In this document: positions 1 to 7,186 of the stretch, piece by piece
How the letters are laid out: the number at the start of each line of letters is the position of its first letter
How positions within the stretch are numbered: the first letter of the stretch is position 1
Notes under the pieces: model-generated
Databases searched by the model: none
What the model saw: the letters and a program-made list of their open reading frames with translations, nothing else
Told to the model about the DNA's origin: nothing
From: Saccharopolyspora kobensis
GTDB taxonomy: Bacteria; Actinomycetota; Actinomycetes; Mycobacteriales; Pseudonocardiaceae
DNA length: 64,000 nt
Assembly (NCBI RefSeq): GCF_900108315.1
Contig: NZ_FNVB01000008.1
Span: forward strand, 237,547 to 301,546
Direction: 5' to 3'
Made by a program: the position numbers and the translations under genes

Positions 1-95
1 CCGTATGGCCAGAGTGGACGGTGCCCACACTGCCCGTGACCTGCCGAAACAGGTCTACCCGACCCCACCGCCGCCACCGCCTACAGTTACGCGCG
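1..95. repeat. attL: attL: left copy of 95-bp direct repeat
   Basis: These 95 bases are identical to 40,652-40,746, and the two copies bound a complete phage gene set with an integrase beside the right copy. The left copy starts at the window edge, so its true left end may lie outside. Each copy contains a 6-bp stem (GACCTG at 38-43, CAGGTC at 50-55) that could be the strand-exchange region or a host terminator. It does not fold as a tRNA, so integration appears to be intergenic. Confidence 0.9.
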
Positions 96-519
96 TTAAT
101 GAACACGCGGCGCGGTGACTAGGTGAAATGCTGCTCGTAGCGCCCTCACCAGGCGTTACGGGTAGCACTAGCCTATCACTGGCGTTCACTGACACCCCCC
201 TTACCGGCCAGCTCACGCACCCCTGTACCCACACCTGCACACACACTCACAGGCCCCCGGCGACGGTCGTGCCAGGGGTGCAGGTGCGGCACCGGGGGAA
301 GTGCCGACCCGTCGCTCGCCGCCGCCCGGAGGGTCGCCACGCAGGCGCAGTGTGGGCTCGTTGCATCGCGGCCGGTGCCCGAGCTTCTCAGGGGCACACG
401 TTGACTGAGAGACCCTCACGCGATTCGGTAGGCGCTCACTCGTCCTGTTCGGCGAGTCCGCTCGACCTCCGGGCGGGGCTAGGTAGGATCACTGCCGGGT
501 CGGCCGAACCCGTGCACAA
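96..519. other. Gene-free left tip of the prophage
   Basis: I see no convincing gene in this stretch; the reading frames across it have no family resemblance and no good ribosome-binding site. It contains short CA-rich tracts (around 225-250) and an imperfect palindrome at 406-418 that resembles the perfect one at 1,717-1,729. A TTGACT box sits at 401-406, but no clear -10 box follows it. Integrase arm-binding sites or a regulatory region are possible. Confidence 0.5.
406..418. promoter_or_regulatory. Candidate operator, imperfect copy
   Basis: TGAGAGACCCTCA is a 13-bp inverted repeat with one mismatched pair. It differs at two positions from the perfect palindrome TGAGAGTCTCTCA in the gap between the regulator and the cargo block. 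It overlaps a TTGACT -35-like box at 401-406. Two related palindromes either side of an XRE regulator suggest binding sites for that regulator; this is an inference. Confidence 0.35.
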
Positions 520-570
520 GAAAGCGCCCGCACCCCGGTACTAGGCTTATCGGGGTACGGGCGCTTTTTC
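520..570. terminator. Bidirectional intrinsic terminator
   Basis: A strong hairpin: AAAGCGCCCG at 521-530 pairs with CGGGCGCTTT at 557-566, and ACCCCG pairs with CGGGGT inside it. T-rich runs follow on both strands. It lies directly after the stop of the leftward DUF397 gene and would end that transcript. Confidence 0.8.
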
Positions 571-576
571 GTGCAG

Positions 577-771
577 TCAGCCCTGCGGGGTGTCGAACCG
601 GTCGGCCTTGACTCCGCTCAGGAAGTGGCCCCACGCGGTCATGTCGAACACCAACGTACCGCTAGCCCGGTCCTTGGTGTCCCGAACGCCCGCGAAACCG
701 GGCGCCCCGCCGATCTCTACGCAATTTTCCTTTTCACTGCGCGAACTCTTTCGCCAGTTGTCGAACTGCAT
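577..771 (-). CDS. DUF397 domain protein
   Basis: A 64-residue protein with the DUF397 pattern: WRKSSRSEKENCVEI near the start, then VRDTKD, and a C-terminal W-G-H-F-L element. In actinomycetes these small proteins are encoded next to XRE/DUF5753 regulators and act as their partner, often as an antagonist. The ATG at 771 follows an AGGAG site and lies one base after the stop of the regulator, so the two are co-transcribed leftward. An upstream in-frame ATG at 819 lies inside the regulator gene and is less likely. The protein is intact although its partner is frameshifted. Confidence 0.88.
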   Translation of the reverse strand: MQFDNWRKSSRSEKENCVEIGGAPGFAGVRDTKDRASGTLVFDMTAWGHFLSGVKADRFDTPQG

Positions 772-772
772 T

Positions 773-1613
773 TCACTCCTGACTCTCATGCTTGGCCACA
801 TAGGACTCAATGACCTCAAGCGAGTCGTCTTGATTTAAGGCGACCTCGTCGAGTATTTCGATCGCGTCAAGAAATGGTTGTACGTCCTCCTTTTCAGAGA
901 GGAATGCGCCCGAGTGGCGCTGTTCTACATGTGCGACCGGCGAGTCTCGGATGAACTCAATCACCGAGAACCCGCCCGACATCGCCGTATGCGCACCAGC
1001 CGAGAACGGGATCACGCGAGGCGTGATGTTCGCCCGCTCTGCTGCTGACGCGAGGTGTCGCAACTGCTCGGCCATGACCGACGGGCCGCCGACGCTTCGC
1101 GCGAACGCAGCCTCGTCGAAGTACGCGATCAGCTCGACCGGGTCCGACTGAGTCAGGATGCCCTGCCGAACCTGACGCACGTTGACGTACCGCTCAATCT
1201 GGTCGGCTTGCACGCCGAGTTTGGGCAGCAATGCGCGCGTGTAGCCCCGCGTTTGCAGCAGCCCCGGAACGAGCATCGGTCGCATTGGTGATCCGCCGGG
1301 CTCGTTGCTCCGCGTCAATGAGCGCGGTGTTCTGCGTGGTCAGCTCTAGTCCAACTTCCCACCATGCAGGTTGGTCGATATCGCGAGCGAGCTTGAGAAG
1401 CCGTTCGCGATCTTCGCCTATGACGCCAACGATCGCCAGTATTGCCGAAAGGTCCGCTTCGTTAGGCGTGAATTTGGCCAACTCGCAGCGGCTCACCTTG
1501 TTTTCGGACCAACCGAGCTTTTCGCCGACTTGGCGCATCGATAGCTGCGCAGCCTTGCGGGCGGCGCGCAGTTCTTTCGCTAGCGCACGTGCGCGGGGCG
1601 TCGCGGTCGTCAT
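773..1613 (-). pseudogene. XRE-family DUF5753 (Scr1-type) regulator, frameshifted
   Basis: The N-terminal piece (start 1,613) is an XRE helix-turn-helix, with RQVGEKLGWSENKVSRCE as the recognition region, running on to QNTALIDAEQRARRITN. The DUF5753 domain continues in another frame from MLVPGLLQTRGYTRALLP to the stop at 773. Together the pieces total about 280 residues, the usual length of this family. The join is near 1,285-1,300. The phase change equals a one-base insertion or a two-base loss; family members usually have one residue between ITN and the xPxLVPG block, which favours a two-base loss. It could be a true pseudogene, a sequencing error or, less likely, programmed frameshifting. 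When intact it would be the DNA-binding partner of the DUF397 protein. Confidence 0.82.
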
Positions 1614-1716
1614 GTGGCCACCTTAGAGCTAGATCAGCCGCAGCCAGTGCACGGCCCGCGAGGGCTCGTCACCTGATCGTACCAATGGTGGCGTCTTGCG
1701 AGCCTCACACATGCTT

Positions 1717-1729
1717 TGAGAGTCTCTCA
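1717..1729. promoter_or_regulatory. Perfect 13-bp palindrome, candidate operator
   Basis: TGAGAGTCTCTCA is perfectly symmetrical around 1,723. It lies between the divergent XRE regulator (start 1,613) and the rightward cargo block (start 1,815). It overlaps a weak promoter-like pair: TTTGAG at 1,715-1,720 and TAAGAG at 1,737-1,742, 16 bp apart. Position and symmetry fit an operator for the adjacent XRE regulator controlling the cargo genes. Confidence 0.5.
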
Positions 1730-1814
1730 CTGGTTGTAAGAGCAACACCCAACGTAGCCCCTGAGCCACAGGCCGTAAGCGGCGGGGAGGGCGGCGACAC
1801 CGAGGGGAGCACTC

Positions 1815-2027
1815 ATGTCCGATCCGAATCTGCTCGCTTGGCTCGCCGTACTGGGGCCGCTCGCGCTGGTCGCCGTCGCCTGCGCGGCCGGCTCAATCGC
1901 CCCGCGGCGGCACGGGTCGGTCGCTGAACACCTGTCCGACTGGTGGGTGATCGCTCGCGGCCTCGCCAACGGACGACGGAACCGGCTGCACAAGGCTGTG
2001 CACCGAGGCGGTGCTCGCCGTGGCTGA
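1815..2027 (+). CDS. Small single-pass membrane protein
   Basis: A 70-residue protein with one hydrophobic segment near the N-terminus (about residues 7-28, LLAWLAVLGPLALVAVACAA) followed by a basic tail. It starts with ATG after GAGGGG and is the first gene of the rightward cargo block. Its end overlaps the next gene. I do not recognise a family; single-pass proteins of this kind occur near transfer and regulatory genes of actinomycete mobile elements. Confidence 0.6.
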   Translation: MSDPNLLAWLAVLGPLALVAVACAAGSIAPRRHGSVAEHLSDWWVIARGLANGRRNRLHKAVHRGGARRG

Positions 2028-2352
2028 AGTAGCGATGTGGTTGTTCCTGCTGTTGTGCCTCGTCGCGATGTGGGCGCCGACCGTGATCGACCTCGTTGAA
2101 GAGTTCGCCGACCTTTCCCCTGCGCACGAGCAGCAGCAGCGCGGCGCAGCGCGCAGCGCGCACCGTGCGGTCCGGGCGCGTGGCGATCGCGCCCGACACC
2201 CCGAGTTCGCACGGGTGCGCGGGACCTCGTCGGGCGCCTTCCCCCGTCGCGCTCGGCGAGACATGCCAGCAGCGGGCACGTGTCGTGTTCCCGTGCCCGC
2301 TGCTGGTCACCAATCCGGCGGGCGGCACCGGCTGCGGAGGCGACCGGCATGA
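2020..2352 (+). CDS. Small membrane-anchored protein
   Basis: 110 residues if read from the GTG at 2,020 (GAGG nine bases upstream); a later ATG at 2,035 and an earlier GTG at 2,011 are alternatives. The N-terminus is one membrane helix (MWLFLLLCLVAMWAPTVI); the rest is Arg/Ala-rich with an EQQQRG stretch. The start overlaps the upstream gene by 8 bases and the stop overlaps the next ATG (ATGA), so the genes are coupled. Function unknown. Confidence 0.55.
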   Translation: MAEVAMWLFLLLCLVAMWAPTVIDLVEEFADLSPAHEQQQRGAARSAHRAVRARGDRARHPEFARVRGTSSGAFPRRARRDMPAAGTCRVPVPAAGHQSGGRHRLRRRPA

Positions 2353-2915
2353 CGCAGATGGTGATGCTCGCCCGGAACCGCAACGCTGAGAACCTCGCGC
2401 AGTCCGAGGTGCACGCCTACCCGTTGGACTTCCACAGCCCGCCGCCGACGGTCCTGATCGCCCCGTGCGGGCATCGGCTCGCGGCGACGGACGCCGAACA
2501 GGTCAACAGCTTCTTTGGGATGCCGTGCGTGGCGTGCTTGCTGGTGGCGTTCGGCCGTGCCGACCGTGCCGCCGACGCAGCCGAGCCTGCGCCCGACCTG
2601 CCCGACGAGCTCGCGGCGAAGCTGCTTCCCGTCCGTTCCCCACAGCGGGAGCCCCCAGCAACCGAGTCCGGCCGCGCGTACTCCTACGGCGTCGCGATGA
2701 TCGGCGACGAGGCTTCGCACCTGGTCGAGCCGGATGCGATCCGCAGCACGCTCGACGGTTGCAGCGTGGCTCAAACGCTGTGCTGTCACCTCGCGTGGGG
2801 TCCGCTGAGCGATCCCGTCGGTGGTTTCCCGGTCTGCGGCGAGTGCTTCGAAATTGCTCTCGGCATCTCTGAGAAGAAACTTCGAACTCTGCTCATTCGG
2901 AAAGGAATCATTTAG
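2349..2915 (+). CDS. Cys-rich, probably zinc-binding protein
   Basis: 188 residues from the ATG at 2,349, chosen for its GGAGG site and the ATGA overlap with the gene before. Two clusters could bind metal: C-G-H followed by C-V-A-C in the first half, and CCHLAW followed by VCGEC near the end, the spacing of paired zinc fingers. An acidic Ala/Pro linker separates them. The stop (TAG) shares a base with the GTG of the next gene. I cannot name the family; a DNA- or protein-binding role in the cargo block is plausible but unproven. Confidence 0.6.
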   Translation: MTQMVMLARNRNAENLAQSEVHAYPLDFHSPPPTVLIAPCGHRLAATDAEQVNSFFGMPCVACLLVAFGRADRAADAAEPAPDLPDELAAKLLPVRSPQREPPATESGRAYSYGVAMIGDEASHLVEPDAIRSTLDGCSVAQTLCCHLAWGPLSDPVGGFPVCGECFEIALGISEKKLRTLLIRKGII

Positions 2916-3100
2916 TGCCGCGTTTGATCTCGGGCGAGACTCGTGACCGCGTAGTTCGCTTGTACGACAACGGAAAAGGCCCGTCGATCCGGGAGCTAGC
3001 CCGCAAGTTCCACGTGTCCTACTCGACGATGCGCACCGCTCTTGTTGAGGCGGGCGTGACGATGCGCCCCTCTGGGAGCCAGAGCAAAACGGCTAGCTGA
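2915..3100 (+). CDS. Small helix-turn-helix protein
   Basis: A 61-residue protein starting at GTG 2,915 with AAAGGA upstream. Residues 9-50 form a resolvase/homeodomain-like HTH: RDRVVRLYDNGKGPSIRELA, then RKFHVSYSTMRTALVEAGV. Small HTH proteins of this shape are common in actinomycete mobile elements and probably bind DNA. The gene is coupled on both sides (TAGTG and TGATG overlaps), so it may regulate its own block. Confidence 0.72.
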   Translation: MPRLISGETRDRVVRLYDNGKGPSIRELARKFHVSYSTMRTALVEAGVTMRPSGSQSKTAS

Positions 3101-3243
3101 TGCCGAGCCCGTTACCGCGACCGGAACCGCCAACCGACCTCGTACTGCAGTGGCGAACGTTCGAGCCGCCGGGCGGCTGGGTGCCCGCCGAACCAGCTCA
3201 GCGACCACGAGAAACGCGACCGCACGGAGGGAAATCGCAGTGA
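3100..3243 (+). CDS. Very small Pro/Arg-rich protein
   Basis: A 47-codon frame starting at ATG 3,100, which overlaps the stop of the HTH gene (TGATG), and ending in a GTGA overlap with the next gene. The product begins MPSPLPRPEPP and contains LQWRTFEPPGGWVP. The double coupling is the main evidence for translation. No family recognised. Confidence 0.45.
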   Translation: MPSPLPRPEPPTDLVLQWRTFEPPGGWVPAEPAQRPRETRPHGGKSQ

Positions 3244-3497
3244 TAACAGGGAAACATCGTCGCGGGTTCGTCGGCGCCGGGGTCAAGGTGACATGGTCGG
3301 GCGATCTGTTCGAGGAACCCCGCCGCGAATGGTTCACCCCCGTCGTACCCGCTGAGCCCAGCCCGGCCACGCCGTCACTGGCGGACGAGAAAGCGCTCGA
3401 CGCCGAACGCCGCGCCGCGAGCGCGGTCGCGTTCACCCGCACCGCGAGATCCCGCGAGGCTCTTTGCGCTGCTCTCGATGGCTTGTCCCGAATCTGA
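3240..3497 (+). CDS. Small hypothetical protein
   Basis: 85 residues from the GTG at 3,240, nine bases after a GGAGG; the longer frame from 3,150 lacks such a site. The N-terminus is basic (ITGKHRRGFVGAGVKVTW), followed by an acidic/Pro segment and a helical C-terminus (DEKALDAERRAASAVAF). It is the last small gene before the radical SAM enzyme. It might bind a partner or the leader peptide, but nothing shows this directly. Confidence 0.55.
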   Translation: MITGKHRRGFVGAGVKVTWSGDLFEEPRREWFTPVVPAEPSPATPSLADEKALDAERRAASAVAFTRTARSREALCAALDGLSRI

Positions 3498-3536
3498 GGA
3501 AAGGCCCGCGGTGGAGACACGATAGGGAGGAACAGC

Positions 3537-4643
3537 GTGCACGAACTGATCGCATCCCCGTTTCTTGATCACCACCTGCTGTTGCGGCCGGGCAGACAGC
3601 AGGGGCTCAAGATTCCGACGAGCAAGTACCGGGAACTGCAACAGACCCGCGTCGACCAGCCGTGCCCCTCGTGGCTGGTCGACGCAGCCCACCGGGCGTG
3701 GGCGCTTGACCTGAACGAGCGCCGGACAGGCGAGGCGGTGCTCGTCCGGCAGCCCTCGCTCTACGGCTACGCCCGCGCGTCCTACGAGTTGAACCTCGGG
3801 TGCAACTACGATTGCCCGTTCTGCTATCTCGGCCGAAAGCGGTTCGAGGGGCTCGGATGGCGGGACCGGGCGCGGCTGCTCCGCATCATGCGTGACGCCG
3901 GGGTCTTGTGGCTGCAGCTCACCGGCGGCGAACCGCTGATCGACCCGCTGTTCCTTGAGGTCTACGCCTTGGCCTACGAGCTCGGGATGATGCTCACGAT
4001 CAGCACGAACGGCTCGCGCCTGCACAACGCGACGATTCTCGACCTGCTCACGCGCTACCGGCCCTACCGGGTCGTCGTGAGCATCTACGGCGCCACGGAA
4101 GCCACCTACGACCGCGTGACGCAGCGCCGCGGAACCTTCAAGCTGTTCCGACGCGGCCTCGCCGCTGCCCGCGAAGCGGGTTTGCCGTTGCGGTTCAACG
4201 TGATCGTGGTCGAGCAGAACAAGCACGAGGAAGCCGAAATGCGGGCGCTCGCCGACGAATTCGGCGACGACCACCACGTCTACAGCAACATCTCACCGAC
4301 GATCCACAGCGGGCCGGAGAGCCTGACGTCGCAGTCGACCGAGCACCTGCGCGCCCGCACACCCTTCACCGGGTGCAACGCCGGAGTGACCCACTTCCAC
4401 GCCGACCCGTTCGGCCGGGCGTCGATCTGCAAGGTCGGCCGAGACGAACAGGTCGACCTGATCGCCGAGGGAATCGAGGGGCTCTCACAGCTCCCGCCGA
4501 TTGCGGACAAGTTGATGCTTCGCACCGGCGGGTGTTCGGGGTGTGCCCTGCAGGGCTCGTGTGGGGTCTGCAGGCCGCTCGCGAAGCGCTACCAAGAGGC
4601 AAATGCGCCCTTGGCTAGCTACTGCCAGCACGGAAGGAGGTGA
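3537..4643 (+). CDS. Radical SAM/SPASM peptide-modifying enzyme
   Basis: 368 residues, GTG start after GGGAGGA. The radical SAM cluster site is C89-x3-C93-x2-C96 (CNYDCPFC), followed by the SAM-binding GGE (about 130-132) and STNG (156-159). The C-terminus has SPASM-type cysteines: C280-x12-G-x4-C298, then C333-x2-C336-x5-C342-x2-C345, then C363, fitting two auxiliary 4Fe-4S clusters. Such enzymes cross-link or epimerise ribosomal peptides in the cytoplasm. A 43-residue peptide gene starts 6 bases after its stop, with the ribosome-binding site overlapping the end of this gene. It probably modifies that peptide; the chemistry cannot be read from sequence. Confidence 0.88.
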   Translation: MHELIASPFLDHHLLLRPGRQQGLKIPTSKYRELQQTRVDQPCPSWLVDAAHRAWALDLNERRTGEAVLVRQPSLYGYARASYELNLGCNYDCPFCYLGRKRFEGLGWRDRARLLRIMRDAGVLWLQLTGGEPLIDPLFLEVYALAYELGMMLTISTNGSRLHNATILDLLTRYRPYRVVVSIYGATEATYDRVTQRRGTFKLFRRGLAAAREAGLPLRFNVIVVEQNKHEEAEMRALADEFGDDHHVYSNISPTIHSGPESLTSQSTEHLRARTPFTGCNAGVTHFHADPFGRASICKVGRDEQVDLIAEGIEGLSQLPPIADKLMLRTGGCSGCALQGSCGVCRPLAKRYQEANAPLASYCQHGRR

Positions 4644-4648
4644 ACCAA

Positions 4649-4780
4649 ATGCCCGCTGTCCTGGTGACGCTCGAACCGCCGTCAAAGGAGCCGGAAGAGA
4701 TCGAGTTCGTCGCGGACCTGGACGTGCTTTCCGAGTCGAACAGGTGCTCGTGCACCTCAAGTGATGACAACCCGTACTGA
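4649..4780 (+). CDS. Candidate RiPP precursor peptide
   Basis: A 43-residue frame, ATG at 4,649 after a strong GGAGG (4,636-4,640). The first part is acidic and leader-like (LEPPSKEPEEIEFVADLDVL). The end, NRCSCTSSDDNPY, is rich in Cys, Ser and Thr, the residues used for thioether or dehydrated-residue chemistry. The F-x-x-DLDV stretch loosely recalls FxLD-type lanthipeptide leaders, but the match is weak. Its place between a SPASM radical SAM enzyme and an APH-like kinase makes it the likely substrate of one or both. Confidence 0.72.
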   Translation: MPAVLVTLEPPSKEPEEIEFVADLDVLSESNRCSCTSSDDNPY

Positions 4781-4799
4781 TCAACAACGCCGCCACCCG

Positions 4800-4835
4800 A
4801 ACGGGTCTGCGCACCGCGCCGTGTGCAGGCCCGTT
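4800..4835 (+). terminator. Attenuator or partial terminator after the peptide gene
   Basis: Positions 4,800-4,814 pair with 4,821-4,835 to give a 15-bp stem with two G-T wobbles and a 6-base loop (CGCGCC). No long T run follows. It starts 20 bases after the peptide stop and lies before the kinase gene. Such stems often let a small precursor be expressed above the enzymes downstream. Confidence 0.65.
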
Positions 4836-4894
4836 CGGTCATCTCGTTAGCCTCTCCGCCGACGGGCAACCACGGAAGCAAGGGAACAGAACGC

Positions 4895-5725
4895 ATGGCG
4901 CTAGCTCGCGTCGACTGGCATGAGCTGTCCTCGCACGTTCGCGAGGTCATCGAATCGCGGACCGGCCCTGTCCGGTCGGCGCGGACGGTGTCGGCCGGGA
5001 AGCATTCGGCGGTCGCGCTGCTGCTGGACACCGCCGACGGACGGGTGTTCGTCAAGGGACTCCGTACCGATCACGCAGGCATCATGACGCAAGCGCGCGA
5101 AGCGGTCATCGCGCCGTTCGTGGGGGCAGTGTCGCCGCGCCTGCTGTGGTGGGTCGAGGCCGACGGGTGGGATCTGCTCGGCTTCGAGTACGTCGAGGGG
5201 CGGCACGCCGACTACCGGCCCGGTTCACCTGATCTTCCGGCCGTCGTCGAGGTGATGCAGCGGCTCATCAGCATCCCGTGCCCGGATCTGCCGGAGATCA
5301 AGCGGCCCGAGAAGCGGTGGCGCAAGTACGTCGACGACCCGGCCGAGCTTGAGGTGCTCACCGGCTCGACGCTGCTGCACACCGACTACAACCCGGCAAA
5401 CGTGCTGATCGACAGCTCGGGAACGGCGCACCTGATCGACTGGGCGTGGCCCACACGAGGCGCGGCGTTCATCGACCCGTGCGTGCTGGTGTACCGGCTG
5501 ATCGCCGACGGGCACACGCCCGCCACCGCCGAGGGGTGGGTGCGCGACACCCCGGCGTGGGCAACCGCGTCGGCCGAGGCGATCGACGTCTTCGCCCGCG
5601 CCAACGCCCGCGTGTGGGATGAGCTCGCCGCCGAGGCGCCCGAGGACCGGTGGAAACAGAAGATGTCCGAGGTCACCCGCGAGTGGGCAGAGAGCCGCCG
5701 GGGCACCGCGCGAGCGTCGAGATAG
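4895..5725 (+). CDS. APH-fold phosphotransferase family protein
   Basis: 276 residues from ATG 4,895 (the longer frame from 4,823 begins inside the hairpin region). The catalytic loop is H162-T-D164-Y-N-P-A-N169 and the metal-binding DFG-equivalent is D182 in HLIDWAW, both intact, as in aminoglycoside/choline kinases. GKHSAVALLLDTADGRVFVK gives the nucleotide-binding strands and lysine. It may phosphorylate a small molecule, as in antibiotic resistance. Because it follows a radical SAM enzyme and a Ser/Thr/Cys-ending peptide, it may instead phosphorylate the peptide, as the APH-like kinases of class V lanthipeptide pathways do. Context favours the latter only weakly. Confidence 0.82.
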   Translation: MALARVDWHELSSHVREVIESRTGPVRSARTVSAGKHSAVALLLDTADGRVFVKGLRTDHAGIMTQAREAVIAPFVGAVSPRLLWWVEADGWDLLGFEYVEGRHADYRPGSPDLPAVVEVMQRLISIPCPDLPEIKRPEKRWRKYVDDPAELEVLTGSTLLHTDYNPANVLIDSSGTAHLIDWAWPTRGAAFIDPCVLVYRLIADGHTPATAEGWVRDTPAWATASAEAIDVFARANARVWDELAAEAPEDRWKQKMSEVTREWAESRRGTARASR

Positions 5726-5811
5726 CGGTTCCGCAGGCGCGTACCGGCGGGTGTCGGGGGTGGCGGGCATGATCGGCGCTCGTCACTGTCGGCCCGTTCG
5801 AGGGGGCGCCG

Positions 5812-6579
5812 TTGGCATCCGCAGTGGAACAGCTCGGCCAGGCGATCGCGACCGCGGTGAGCAAGATCGAGGCGGCGGCCGGTGCGCTCACCGAGGCGAT
5901 CGATCGGTGTGAAGAGGGAAACGGGCACCTCGCGACGGCGCTGCAGGGCGCCACTGACGACGAGGTGCTCGCCGCCGCGCAAGTTCAGCAGACCGTGCCG
6001 CAGGAACTCGCAGCTGTGCGTCAACAGGTGCAGGCGATCGCGACACAACTCGGCGCCTACCGGGAACGAAACGGGATTCCCTCGGGCGCCCCGCCGGGCA
6101 CCACGGCGGCCCCCGCTTCGCCCGCGACCAGCTCGGCGCCGTCCAGCTCGCAGCCGTCGGCCCCGGCACGCTCGGAGCTACCGCGCCCGCCTCGCGCTGG
6201 CAAGACGCACGGCCGGTGGATCAACAGCAACGGCGACGCGGTGATGCTGGAAAGCGGCAAGGGCGGCGAGTACTACAAGGCCGCCCGGCAGCGCGCCGTC
6301 GAACTCGGATTGACCTACGGCCGACCGAACGCCGAGGCCGCCATTTCCCGGCACGTCGAGGTGCAGTTCGCGATGCGGATGAACGACCAGAACATCACCG
6401 ACGCCGAGATCGAGATCAACCGCCGGGTGTGTGGCACGACGCCGGGCAGGGATGATGACCTACCGGATACCTGCGACAAGTGGCTTGAGCGGTTCCTGCC
6501 GCCGGGAAGCACACTGAGGGTCAAGGACGGGAGCAGCCCGAACGGGAGGCTCTACCGAGGCAAGGAAGGGGACCGATGA
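5812..6579 (+). CDS. SCP1.201/DddA-like deaminase toxin
   Basis: 255 residues; TTG start at 5,812 with AGGGGG five bases upstream (a GTG at 5,824 is possible). Residues 1-90 are a helical, WXG-like trafficking region, 91-128 a Pro/Ser/Ala linker, and 130-250 the toxin domain. This has GKTHGRW, the catalytic HVE (H181, E183) and zinc ligands C207 (RRVCGTT) and C221 (DTC), then the LPPGSTLRV ending of SCP1.201-family deaminases such as DddA. DddA deaminates cytosine in double-stranded DNA; substrates vary in the family. All catalytic residues are present. The Imm1 gene overlaps its stop, as in polymorphic toxin loci. Confidence 0.87.
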   Translation: MASAVEQLGQAIATAVSKIEAAAGALTEAIDRCEEGNGHLATALQGATDDEVLAAAQVQQTVPQELAAVRQQVQAIATQLGAYRERNGIPSGAPPGTTAAPASPATSSAPSSSQPSAPARSELPRPPRAGKTHGRWINSNGDAVMLESGKGGEYYKAARQRAVELGLTYGRPNAEAAISRHVEVQFAMRMNDQNITDAEIEINRRVCGTTPGRDDDLPDTCDKWLERFLPPGSTLRVKDGSSPNGRLYRGKEGDR

Positions 6580-7001
6580 CCATCGACGCCCGTTGGGCCG
6601 TGTTCACCGAAGATGGTGCGGAACGCGGGGCGAACCTGCTCGTGAAGGACCGCGACCAGGTGCGCGAGCTGGTCAAGCTGCTCGCAGACGAGGCCGCCGA
6701 CGTGGCGCGGTTGATCCACCGCGACCGGCCGCTGTGGGACACCGAACGCGGGTTCTTCGATCACGACGTCTACGCCACCGTCCGCGACGGGTTCGGTTAC
6801 CTCTCCTACCAGGACGCCAACCGAGACAAGGCGTATCCCGAGGGCGACCCCGCCTCGGAAGGCTGCGAGTTCGACGACGATGACTTTCCGCCCGGTTCGG
6901 GCCTGCCGGTCGAGCGGTTCGTCGAGGTGCTCGTCGAGTTCCTCACCAGCGCTGACCGGCCCGCCTCGGTGACGTGGCGCGACGAGACCGCGGGCGAGTA
7001 G
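6576..7001 (+). CDS. Imm1-family immunity protein
   Basis: 141 residues, translationally coupled to the deaminase by an ATGA overlap. The second half shows the Imm1 pattern: VRDGFGYLSY, then FPPGSGLPVERFVEVLVEFL and a final SVTWR strand. Imm1 proteins commonly accompany deaminase toxins in actinobacteria and neutralise them by binding. It should protect the lysogen from the toxin. Last gene of the rightward cargo block, followed by a strong terminator. Confidence 0.85.
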   Translation: MTIDARWAVFTEDGAERGANLLVKDRDQVRELVKLLADEAADVARLIHRDRPLWDTERGFFDHDVYATVRDGFGYLSYQDANRDKAYPEGDPASEGCEFDDDDFPPGSGLPVERFVEVLVEFLTSADRPASVTWRDETAGE

Positions 7002-7015
7002 CCCGCTCGGCGGCG

Positions 7016-7044
7016 GTCACGTTCCGCGCTGGCCGGCGCGAGCA
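7016..7044 (+). repeat. 29-bp inverted repeat, left copy
   Basis: This sequence (GTCACGTTCCGC ... GGCGCGAGCA) recurs in inverted orientation at 29,039-29,067 with 28 of 29 bases identical. The two copies sit outside the two ends of the structural gene block. The left copy also has an AACGTGAC arm at 7,046-7,053 that can pair with its own GTCACGTT start. Confidence 0.75.
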
Positions 7045-7088
7045 CAACGTGACGAGCTACAGGTCGACGACCTGCCCGTGAACATGAC

Positions 7089-7150
7089 GAAACGCCCCCG
7101 CCCGCGTCCGGCTGCAGGCACACAACCGGGAGTGCAGGCGGGGGCGTTTC
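7089..7150. terminator. Bidirectional terminator between convergent genes
   Basis: GAAACGCCCCCGCC at 7,089-7,102 is perfectly complementary to 7,137-7,150, giving a 14-bp stem around a 34-base loop. It lies between the rightward cargo block and the leftward structural block and can stop both. Confidence 0.82.
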
Positions 7151-7186
7151 GGTGCCCGGCGGTAGCGAACCGGGCCATTCAGGGGG

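Noticed and set aside
1..95. A tRNA gene end as the attachment site
   Set aside because: No T-loop, acceptor stem or CCA pattern could be folded from either copy of the repeat on either strand.
225..250. CA-rich short tandem run as a CRISPR or iteron array
   Set aside because: Repeat units are too short and irregular and there are no spacers. No CRISPR array or cas gene is seen; the Cas4-like protein is a phage recombination nuclease.
128..544. Rightward 138-codon frame at the left tip
   Set aside because: Low-complexity His/Thr and Arg text, no ribosome site, and it runs into the terminator hairpin.
4823..4894. Longer start for the APH-like kinase
   Set aside because: It begins inside the hairpin after the peptide gene, has no ribosome site, and adds residues without family resemblance.
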